A stretch of 64,000 nt of DNA from Sphingobium herbicidovorans (GTDB taxonomy: Bacteria; Pseudomonadota; Alphaproteobacteria; Sphingomonadales; Sphingomonadaceae), in the NCBI RefSeq assembly GCF_002080435.1, contig NZ_CP020539.1:620001-684000 (forward strand), in the 5' to 3' direction. This document shows, in pieces, positions 8,063 through 20,535 of the stretch. How positions within the stretch are numbered: position 1 is the stretch's first letter; each line of letters starts with the position of its first letter. The notes beneath the pieces are model-generated. The model saw nothing but the letters and a program-made list of their open reading frames with translations, had not been told where the DNA came from and ran no database searches. Made by a program: the position numbers and the translations under genes.

Positions 8063-8674
8063 TCAAGCAGCCTTGGCAAGATCGGCAAGGCCGACCGAGC
8101 GCCAGATGCCGCTGGCCTGCAGCTGCTCGCGGGTGCTGCCATTGATGTCGATCTGTAAGGCGATAAGGCAGCGGCTGCTTGTTGAGGCGGGCAGGCCGAG
8201 GGGACGGCATGCCCAGCCAAAGCTCAGGATCTGTTGGAACCAGAACCACTCAGCAACGCCGGTGTAACTGTCGATATGATTGCCGAGCGCATATTCGACG
8301 AGCGCGGACACCAGCCGATTGCGCACCTCCAGGCGCTCTCGTGCGCGCAATCGTCGTGCAAGACAAAAGCGCGTGATCTCGAGGATCGCACCACCCCGGG
8401 GAGGCACTTGTTCGCACAGCTCGGGGAAAATGGTGCCGAGAATATGGTCACCGGTCGTCGGAAGCAGCCGCGCCGAGGCAAGATGCTCGCCCTCGGCGTC
8501 GGCTATCACGATGTAGACGGCACGGTCATTGTCGAACTGGTCGATTTCATAACGACCGGCAAAGACCGGCACGTCCCAGCGCAGAAGATCGACGAATACC
8601 CGTTTGCGTTCCTCGAACATCGAACAGAACAGGCGGTTTTCCATGGCGCGGGCAGCGCCGGTTGCGATATGCAT
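8063..8674 (-). CDS. LuxI-family acyl-homoserine-lactone synthase
   Basis: 203 aa. Family residues are in place: RKRVFVDLLRWDVP (Arg and Trp), YEIDQFDNDRAVYIVIAD (Asp residues), HLASARLLPTT (Arg), and LEITRFCLARR (catalytic Glu and Arg). It joins S-adenosylmethionine and an acyl carrier to make an AHL signal in the cytoplasm. It lies between a luxR gene and the PhyH dioxygenase on the same strand and has its own candidate lux box 54 nt upstream, which fits an autoinduced operon feeding into conjugation genes. Confidence 0.92.
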   Translation of the reverse strand: MHIATGAARAMENRLFCSMFEERKRVFVDLLRWDVPVFAGRYEIDQFDNDRAVYIVIADAEGEHLASARLLPTTGDHILGTIFPELCEQVPPRGGAILEITRFCLARRLRARERLEVRNRLVSALVEYALGNHIDSYTGVAEWFWFQQILSFGWACRPLGLPASTSSRCLIALQIDINGSTREQLQASGIWRSVGLADLAKAA

Positions 8675-8727
8675 GACAGCCTCCTTTGGTGAGGCGGTCA
8701 GTCGATCAGGCCCGCGTTCTTTCGGTT

Positions 8728-8745
8728 ATCCCCTGTCCTGGGGAG
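8728..8745 (-). promoter_or_regulatory. Candidate lux box upstream of luxI
   Basis: Dyad ATCCCC-TGTCCT-GGGGAG in the 72-nt gap between the second luxR and luxI, centred about 62 nt before the luxI ATG, a usual position for a lux box overlapping a -35 element. The related dyad at 7157-7176 supports a shared binding protein. The identification is by symmetry and position only. Confidence 0.5.
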
Positions 8746-8746
8746 A

Positions 8747-9490
8747 TCATCGCCCGAAAACATCTGCGAAGCTGATCTGTCCATCGAACAATGCGCGGAT
8801 CGCCAGCAGCGTGCGCTTCGTCACGCCGTAGCGGTCGCGTGCATCCTTGACATGCTGGATCACCGTTTCCTGCCCAATGCCGAGGATTTGGCTAATCTCC
8901 CAGTCGGTTTTCCCGCGTGCTACCAGCGCCACACATTCGGCCTGCCGCTCAGTCAGGCACGGGCCTTCGCATGGAGCTGGGGTTTGACGGGAAAGCCTGC
9001 GCGCGGCTTCGAATGCGAAGCTGCCGATCAGCTGGACGAGCGGGAGCTGTCGTTGATCGAGCACGTCGCCTGACCCCATGGCGAATGAGCAGGACCCATT
9101 CACTTCCCCCGGAATATGGGCAGGAACCGTGAAACCATCGCCCAGCCCGGCGTCGTGCGCCTCCGCCAGGATCGACCGATCAGCAGCACTAAGCGTGATA
9201 AGGGATTGCACTGCCGACCAGGCAAAGCCGATATTAGTGCGATGGCTGGCCCGGTGGATCGGATCACTGGCATAGAGGCGACGCGCCTGGAAACGCTCCA
9301 CCCATTCTGGTGGATAATCGACGATATGGACAGAGCTCACCGCTGGCTTGAGGTCGATATGGTGGACCAGAGAAACGTACCGAAAGCCCATCGCACGCGT
9401 AATTTCGGCCATCAGGCCGGCCAGTGCTTGGCTGTCCTTGATTATCGCGGCGACCGCGCAGAAGTCCTGAACTTGCCCAAGCCCGATCAT
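8747..9490 (-). CDS. LuxR-family quorum-sensing transcription factor (copy 2)
   Basis: 247 aa from the ATG at 9490. The N-terminal half looks like an autoinducer-binding domain (MGFRYVSLVHHIDL, YPPEWVERFQARRLYASDPIHRASHRT, FTVPAHIPGEVNGSCSF). The C-terminus is a GerE helix-turn-helix (LTERQAECVALVARGKTDWE, ISQILGIGQETVIQHVKDAR). It starts 16 nt after the upstream luxR and precedes luxI. The two LuxR proteins align over their whole length with many shared residues (YPPxW, DPIH, GKxDWEIxQILG), so they are probably a tandem duplication that has diverged. Confidence 0.92.
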   Translation of the reverse strand: MIGLGQVQDFCAVAAIIKDSQALAGLMAEITRAMGFRYVSLVHHIDLKPAVSSVHIVDYPPEWVERFQARRLYASDPIHRASHRTNIGFAWSAVQSLITLSAADRSILAEAHDAGLGDGFTVPAHIPGEVNGSCSFAMGSGDVLDQRQLPLVQLIGSFAFEAARRLSRQTPAPCEGPCLTERQAECVALVARGKTDWEISQILGIGQETVIQHVKDARDRYGVTKRTLLAIRALFDGQISFADVFGR

Positions 9491-9506
9491 CACGGCCCGA
9501 GCGAGA

Positions 9507-10268
9507 TCACAGGAGCGCGTCCATATTGAGATGACCGTCGCGAACCGCGCGCAGCACCAGCTGCGTTCGGCGCCGCACACCGTAGCGCCGACGCGCGGAT
9601 TCAACATATTCATGCACGGTGTCGCGGCTAAGCCCGAGAATCTGGGCAATCTCCCAATCGCTCTTACCCTGGGCCACGAACGCGATGCACTCGACCTGGC
9701 GCGGACTGAGGGAAACGAACGCCAAGGTCCTTATCTCTTCGCCGAGCAGTTCGCGCGCCCGGTCATAAGCGACCGATCCCAGCAACCGGGCGGTGAGAAT
9801 TTCCGCCGCATCCAGCGGTTCATCACGCGGTCGGGCGACGGTGAAAATCGCCTCAGGCTCACCCGGCGTCCTGATCGGCAAGCTATAGCCCGCTGCAAGG
9901 TCATGATCCCTGGCGCGTTTCAGGATGCTTCGCTGGCGCGACGAAAGCTCAAGCACGTCGCCCACCCGATCCCAGGCGAGCCCCGATGGCGTGCGGGCGC
10001 AGGCCGCGTGGATGGGGTCCTCGATATAGTGGCGCTCCTCGAGCACCTCTTCGAGCCAGGCCGGCGGATAGGTGGTGAGGAACAGGCGCTGCCCGCCTCC
10101 GTGCCGAAGATCGACATTGTGGAGCAGCGTGAACCAGCGGAAGCCGAGTTCGCGCACGGCCGCATCGATCGTGCCTTGCAAATCGCCGAGGTTTCCAGCA
10201 CGCGCACATTCCTGTGCGAAACGCGTGAGGTCGTCCAGGCGGCCGCAGTCTCTTATCCTGTTCGCCAT
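9507..10268 (-). CDS. LuxR-family quorum-sensing transcription factor (copy 1)
   Basis: 253 aa with an autoinducer-binding domain (LGFRWFTLLHNVDL, YPPAWLEEVLEERHYIEDPI, YSLPIRTPGEPEAIFTVA) and a C-terminal GerE-type helix-turn-helix (LSPRQVECIAFVAQGKSDWE, IAQILGLSRDTVHEYVESAR). It is the first gene of the luxR-luxR-luxI-PhyH unit. Two receptors with one synthase suggest either an activator/antimodulator pair or different operator or ligand preferences, but the sequence does not tell which. Confidence 0.92.
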   Translation of the reverse strand: MANRIRDCGRLDDLTRFAQECARAGNLGDLQGTIDAAVRELGFRWFTLLHNVDLRHGGGQRLFLTTYPPAWLEEVLEERHYIEDPIHAACARTPSGLAWDRVGDVLELSSRQRSILKRARDHDLAAGYSLPIRTPGEPEAIFTVARPRDEPLDAAEILTARLLGSVAYDRARELLGEEIRTLAFVSLSPRQVECIAFVAQGKSDWEIAQILGLSRDTVHEYVESARRRYGVRRRTQLVLRAVRDGHLNMDALL

Positions 10269-10379
10269 AGACGGTCGAAGCTCGTCGCCAAAAGAACTTC
10301 TCGTCCAGCGTTAAGCGGCCAGCTCCGCGATTATCACGGTGAGTTGAGAACGATTCGCAACAAACCTGCTTGGATGAAT

Positions 10380-10419
10380 CGCCTATGACACTTTGCCTGC
10401 TGGTAAAGTGTCATAGGCG
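10380..10419. repeat. Perfect 15-bp inverted repeat with 10-nt spacer
   Basis: The arms CGCCTATGACACTTT and AAAGTGTCATAGGCG are perfectly complementary around the spacer GCCTGCTGGT. It lies in the gap between the leftward luxR gene (start 10268) and the rightward gene at 10490. It could be a large operator for a dimeric regulator, a strong hairpin in RNA, or a site used in replication or transfer. No run of T follows on either strand, so an intrinsic terminator is unlikely. Confidence 0.75.
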
Positions 10420-10489
10420 ACAAAGGACGCTCCACGGTGCGAATTTCGGATTCACATTGATCCTCGTCTGTGCTTGATTCAGTCGCGTT

Positions 10490-11056
10490 ATGTTTCATCC
10501 CGGCGCTCCTCTCCAATCTTCCAGCAGCTGCGATATCGCAGCCGTGCTCGAGAGATTGGCGCAGGTCTCAAGCCGTCCCCGCTATGCCTTCATGCTGCTC
10601 AACTTGATTGCGCAGGTCGCCGGCCCCGACGGGAGCGCCGGTCCCTGGATCAAGCGGGACAACGAGCTTGTTTCGCTGCGCGACTGGCTCTGCGACGCGC
10701 TCACACCGATGTCTCATCGAGTATCCCGCAGCGCAGCGTTGGCAGATCGCGTTCGTAGGGATCTGGACAGAAGTGGAATGCTCACCGGCGATGCACAGGA
10801 AACGCAACGAACGATCGCAGAGGAAATGCGCGCACGCATGCGAACCACCGGGAAGAGTAACCTCAGCCGCGCCGTCTCCGAATTGGTGAACGCCGATCTC
10901 ATGCGCCGTCATTATCAGGGCTATCACGTCGACCATCGAAACCGCGGCGGGCAGCGCCACGCCGTCTATACCTTGATCGGCGACGCCCGGGGCCTCGTGT
11001 CTGCGACCAGTCTCACGAAACATGCCGCACAGGGCGAACTCGCTCTTATGAGGTGA
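10490..11056 (+). CDS. Unknown protein with winged-helix-like C-terminal part
   Basis: 188 aa; I do not recognise the family. The C-terminal half (KSNLSRAVSELVNADLMRRH, then RNRGGQRHAVYTLIGDA) resembles a winged-helix DNA-binding domain of the type seen in regulators of mobile elements. The N-terminal half is helical (RPRYAFMLLNLIAQVAG). It stands alone and is divergent from the luxR operon, with the 40-bp inverted repeat in the shared intergenic region. That makes it a candidate regulator of the conjugation or quorum-sensing genes, by inference only. Confidence 0.6.
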   Translation: MFHPGAPLQSSSSCDIAAVLERLAQVSSRPRYAFMLLNLIAQVAGPDGSAGPWIKRDNELVSLRDWLCDALTPMSHRVSRSAALADRVRRDLDRSGMLTGDAQETQRTIAEEMRARMRTTGKSNLSRAVSELVNADLMRRHYQGYHVDHRNRGGQRHAVYTLIGDARGLVSATSLTKHAAQGELALMR

Positions 11057-11250
11057 GGATACGCCAGTCCGCCCTGCACCACCGGCAGAGATCCTGCCGA
11101 TGGCTTGGAGTTTTCAGAGCTAACTGTCGTCGTGCTGTTACAACGGCAATCCGCGAAGCAAAGCGCGCCCGCTTCATTAGAAAAGCCAAGATTGCTTTGC
11201 TCATGCCGAGTTGGCTTGCCTGAAAACAAGCGGACGGTTAGTGACTCAAT

Positions 11251-11670
11251 GTGCAAACCAGCGAAACCTCCATCGTAAAGCGGTTGACCGCGATGCTCTG
11301 CATCGCGCTCGTCTTCGTGTTTGCGGGGATGTCGCTGTCTAACTCCATGGACCGAATCCAGCATGCGCCGGGCGCGCCGATCGCCCATGAGCACATGCTC
11401 CTGGGCGATCTTTCGCTCGAGCTGGATCATGCCGACGATCATCACAGCCCGCAGCCGGACGACAGCGACGACGATCCTGTCGGGCATCTTGCCGGCGGTC
11501 ATCACCACCATGCCGATGGCGGCTCCGGCCTGATCGTCCCCGATCAGGCGCCGGCGGCGATACTCGCGCTGGCCGCCAGCGCGGGCACTTTCGAGCCGCA
11601 GCGACGGCCGCTCGGCGTGAAGGCGCGCGGCCCCGAACGACCTCCCAAGGATCTCGGCCCAAACGCCTGA
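11251..11670 (+). CDS. Exported His/Asp-rich protein upstream of czcCBA
   Basis: 139 aa from a GTG (an internal ATG at 11293 is also possible). A hydrophobic N-terminal segment (LTAMLCIALVFVFAGMSLS) reads as a signal peptide or anchor. The mature part is rich in His and Asp (LELDHADDHHSP, PDDSDDDPVGHLAGGHHHHA), which suggests metal binding in the periplasm. It lies 54 nt before czcC on the same strand, as CzcI-like or hypothetical metal-binding proteins do in other Czc operons. Homology to a named family is not clear. Confidence 0.6.
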   Translation: MQTSETSIVKRLTAMLCIALVFVFAGMSLSNSMDRIQHAPGAPIAHEHMLLGDLSLELDHADDHHSPQPDDSDDDPVGHLAGGHHHHADGGSGLIVPDQAPAAILALAASAGTFEPQRRPLGVKARGPERPPKDLGPNA

Positions 11671-11724
11671 GCCCCGCGTCGCAGGTTCGGCGCGGATGTG
11701 TCGTGCCGTCTTGCGAGGCCTTTC

Positions 11725-13004
11725 ATGTTTTCATTCGATCGCGCGCGTGCCCACGCGCGCCTTGCCAAGATGCCGGTGCTCTGCGCCGTGCTTCCACTTT
11801 TCCTCTACGCGCAGGCGGCTTCGGCCCAAAACCTGACGCTTTCCGATGCGCTGGCCCGGGTGGCGAGCGGCGATCCCGTCGTCGCGGCCACTGCGGCCCA
11901 ACTCCAGGCGGCGAACGCCGCTATTGCCCAGGCCGATGTCCGTCCCCGCGACGTGATCGGCGTCGACGTCGAGGATTTCGCCGGCACAGGCCCCTATTCG
12001 CCGATCGACCGTTCGCAGACCACGGCCTGGTACGAGCGCACCTGGGAACGCGGCGGCAAGCGCGAAGCCCGCATCGGCGCCGCCCGCTCGTCGGTAGGCG
12101 TGACGTCGGCGCGTACGCGGCTACGGATGCTCGACCTTCTCGCCCAGGTGCAGGCGGCATGGGTCGAGGCGCTTTCCGCCGAGGCGGCGGTGGCGGTCGC
12201 CGGACAGCGGCTCGCCGAGGCCGAGCGGGTTGAAACCGAAGTCCGTCGCCGGGTCGCCGCTGCGCTCGATCCGCTGTTCGCGGCCGAGCGCGCGAAAACG
12301 TCGGTGGCGCAGGCGCGGATCGCGCTCGACCAGGCCCAGGCGGCCGCCCGCATCGCCCGCGCCTATCTCGCCGCCTGGTGGGGCGGCACGGCGGACTATC
12401 GGCTCGACACCGCGCCGTTCACCAATCTCGCCGCCGCTCCCGCCGCCGAGGGCGATCTTCCCGATCTCGCCTTGCTCGACGCCGAGCGCGCCGCAGCTGA
12501 TGCGCGCGTTCGCCTTGCCGAGACCGGCAATGCGGGGGATCCGACCGCGCGGGTCGGCGTGCGGCATTTCGGCCAGGGCAACGACGTCGCGCTGGTGGTC
12601 GGCGGCTCTATCCCGCTCGGCAACCGTTCCGCCAATCGCGGCAATGTCGAGCGCGCACGTGCCGATGCCCAAGCGGCCGAAGCCGAGATCGCGGTGGCAC
12701 GGGTCGAACGGCGACGCGAGATCGACCGGCTCACGGCCGAACGCGCCGCGCTCGCGACCGAAATCGTTCGGCTCGACCGCGAAGTGCTGCCGGGCGCCGA
12801 ACGTGCGGTGGTCATGGTGCGCGACGGCTTCCGGCGCGGCGGCACCGCCTTCACCTTTCTCGAGGTGAGCCAGGCGAGCCAGGCGGTGATCGAGCTGCGC
12901 TCGCGCCGCATCGACCTGCTGCGCCGCTTCCATCTCATCGGCGCCCGGCTCGACCGGCTAACCGGCCGCCATCTTCCCCTCATCGCCAGCGCGGAGAACC
13001 GCTG

Positions 13005-13005
<1 letters not shown>
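11725..13005 (+). CDS. czcC: CzcC-type outer-membrane efflux protein (TolC family)
   Basis: About 426 aa from the ATG at 11725 (an in-frame GTG at 11698 would add nine residues). A signal peptide ends near QAASAQN. The rest is the TolC/OEP coiled-coil type, rich in Ala, Arg and Glu, with LTLSDALARVASGDP at the start and FLEVSQASQAVIELRSRR near the end. It forms the outer-membrane duct of the CzcCBA heavy-metal efflux pump. The stop overlaps the czcB start (TGATG). Confidence 0.93.
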
Positions 13006-18980
<5,975 letters not shown>

Positions 18981-19212
18981 CGGGCGGTCGGCTTGCGATC
19001 GCGTGTATTGGACGCCCACCCAACCTGACGAAGGTCATTTTGAGAGCAGGCAAATAGGGTTCTGTCAGCTCATCTTGGAAACGGACTTCCTGGAAAGTTC
19101 GCGCAGCGATGCTCACGGTAGCCGACGGCGGTCCCGCAACCTGTAGTAACGATGTACTGCCCAAAAGACTAAGCCGCGAGTGCGTCATCCGCCAAAGAGA
19201 AGTCCTCAGGAC

Positions 19213-19860
19213 TTAATTTTCGGCCCACTTCATCAAAGGCGTAGACGGCCGAAATACGCGATCCGTCCCATGCAAAACGATAGTGAACCGTCTGGATGGT
19301 TCGCCCCAGCCTGTCGCCTCGCAAAACCGCGTAGCAGCGGTGCGACGGTCGCTCAGGGGGCAGTAGATGATGCCATCCGCCGCTTCTGGCAAATCTCTTG
19401 CTATCTCCCAGCGTTTTTCCCGCTCCAGGTTGGGCGAAACTTCCGAGAGGTCCGCAAACTTTCCCGCCACCGGGGTCTTGAGCATCCGCATGTCCAAGCC
19501 AAGGGCGGCCTCACTCGTTCGCCGCAGGAATCCTTCGCGCCGAGCGACCGCTACAGCAAGCGCCGTCTGTTGATCGTCGGAAAGTTCCAACGCTGGCCAG
19601 GTAGACGGGAAGAAGCGGCTCCCCTCAGGGTTGAGGTATTTGAACGGAGCGAGATTCCAGTTTTGAAGCTGCGGCGACCCGCTATCACCATATAAGGCTC
19701 GTAGCCGCTCATCTGACTGTAAACGCGGATTGGTGCGCGCCTCGATCTCCGCGAGTTGATCGAGCCTGTCGTTTGCCACGAGGCCGTCGAAAACTGAAAC
19801 GGGCGGGAAACGCGAGGGAATAAGCCTGTAAAGCTCACATTCGATGTCGACCAACTCCAT
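19213..19860 (-). CDS. RES-domain toxin
   Basis: About 215 aa from the ATG at 19860 (a TTG at 19869 would overlap the antitoxin stop as TTGA). Features fit RES-domain toxins: an early Arg in CELYRLIPSRFPP, and the central GIIYCPLSDRRTAATRFCEA, followed by the C-terminal FTIVLHGTDRVFRPS. Known RES toxins degrade NAD+ or ADP-ribosylate PRPP synthetase. It lies directly behind an Xre/DUF2384-type antitoxin on the same strand, the standard RES-Xre arrangement. Interestingly, a PRPP synthase is encoded elsewhere in the window. Confidence 0.75.
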   Translation of the reverse strand: MELVDIECELYRLIPSRFPPVSVFDGLVANDRLDQLAEIEARTNPRLQSDERLRALYGDSGSPQLQNWNLAPFKYLNPEGSRFFPSTWPALELSDDQQTALAVAVARREGFLRRTSEAALGLDMRMLKTPVAGKFADLSEVSPNLEREKRWEIARDLPEAADGIIYCPLSDRRTAATRFCEATGWGEPSRRFTIVLHGTDRVFRPSTPLMKWAEN

Positions 19861-19865
19861 TGCGA

Positions 19866-20255
19866 TCAACCCCCGCGCTGAGCATCCAAATATTGCCGAA
19901 CTCGATATATGTCTGCGACTCCCCCTCGCAACATGATAGCCAGGGCAGACTGACCATCAAAAAATTCGTTGGGCTTTTGCATCCACGCGTCGCCGCGTTC
20001 GTCGACCGTGAACAGGATACGCAGGGCCTTCCAGATGGCCAAGATGTGAGAGAGGCGTTCTGTCGTATCATTCGGAAGCGTTCCGCCCTCTTTCTTCCAT
20101 TTGAAGAATGTCGACCTGCCCGGTGAGCCCAAGAGCCTGATCTGATCGTCAGTGGTCAACTCCCAGCGTTCCGCGATCTGGAAAAAGGCCTCTAGCTCCA
20201 CCGGAATCCGGGTCGTTCCCATGCCCGCGCGAGCATCGGCTTGCGAATTGCCCAT
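19866..20255 (-). CDS. Xre/MbcA/ParS-type antitoxin
   Basis: 129 aa. The N-terminal helix-turn-helix region (LTTDDQIRLLGSPGRSTFFK, WKKEGGTLPNDTTERLSHIL) and a C-terminal DUF2384-like toxin-binding region (AIWKALRILFTVDERGDAWM, PNEFFDGQSALAIMLRGG) match antitoxins of RES toxins. These proteins normally repress their own promoter through inverted repeats. The upstream gap indeed carries GGACT/AGTCC-type repeats that it shares with the divergent E2-E1 operon. Confidence 0.8.
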   Translation of the reverse strand: MGNSQADARAGMGTTRIPVELEAFFQIAERWELTTDDQIRLLGSPGRSTFFKWKKEGGTLPNDTTERLSHILAIWKALRILFTVDERGDAWMQKPNEFFDGQSALAIMLRGGVADIYRVRQYLDAQRGG

Positions 20256-20278
20256 AAAAAGCTCCCCGGTCCATTTCT

Positions 20279-20327
20279 GGACTTGATTTGCAAATCAGTC
20301 CTAATACATACAGTTCAAATCAGGACT
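20279..20327. promoter_or_regulatory. Inverted/direct repeats in divergent promoter region
   Basis: Between the antitoxin start (20255) and the rightward operon there is GGACTtGATTTG (20279-20290) facing CAAATCAGTCC (20291-20301), a near-perfect dyad with one bulged base, and a second CAAATCAGGACT at 20316-20327. The octamer CAAATCAG recurs at 25-bp spacing. This looks like an operator for the Xre-type antitoxin that may serve both divergent transcripts. A -10-like TAATACAT lies between the repeats. Confidence 0.55.
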
Positions 20328-20384
20328 CGAACGCGATTCTAGTCCATGATGACACGGCGTCAAGAGTCCTCTCAGGAGATCATG

Positions 20385-20531
20385 ATGAACAGCAACAATG
20401 GAAATCCGCCGGGCCACCCGGATCATCCGCAGCACCCCGATGTGCCCAAAGGCCCGCCGAGCCATACACCCGGCCGTCCGGATGGTCCGCCGGTGCCGTC
20501 CAACCCGCCACCCCACCGCCCGGTTGGTTGA
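20385..20531 (+). CDS. 48-aa Pro/Gly/His-rich peptide ending in Gly, first gene of E2-E1/JAMM operon
   Basis: The ATG at 20385 has an AGGAG ribosome-binding site six bases upstream; in-frame ATGs at 20382 and 20346 are less well placed. The peptide is MNSNNGNPPGHPDHPQHPDV and then about 28 more residues of the same kind, with Pro as the commonest residue and the C-terminus HRPVG. It is probably disordered and has no room for a beta-grasp ubiquitin fold. The stop is 4 nt before the E2-E1 start, so the genes are coupled. The terminal Gly in front of an E1-type enzyme suggests that it could be the adenylated substrate or modifier; this is inference. Confidence 0.6.
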   Translation: MNSNNGNPPGHPDHPQHPDVPKGPPSHTPGRPDGPPVPSNPPPHRPVG

Positions 20532-20535
20532 ACAG

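Noticed and set aside
18981..19212. GTTCTGTCAG-containing stretch as a Tn3-type terminal repeat
   Set aside because: Only a weak resemblance, with no partner repeat or transposase nearby.
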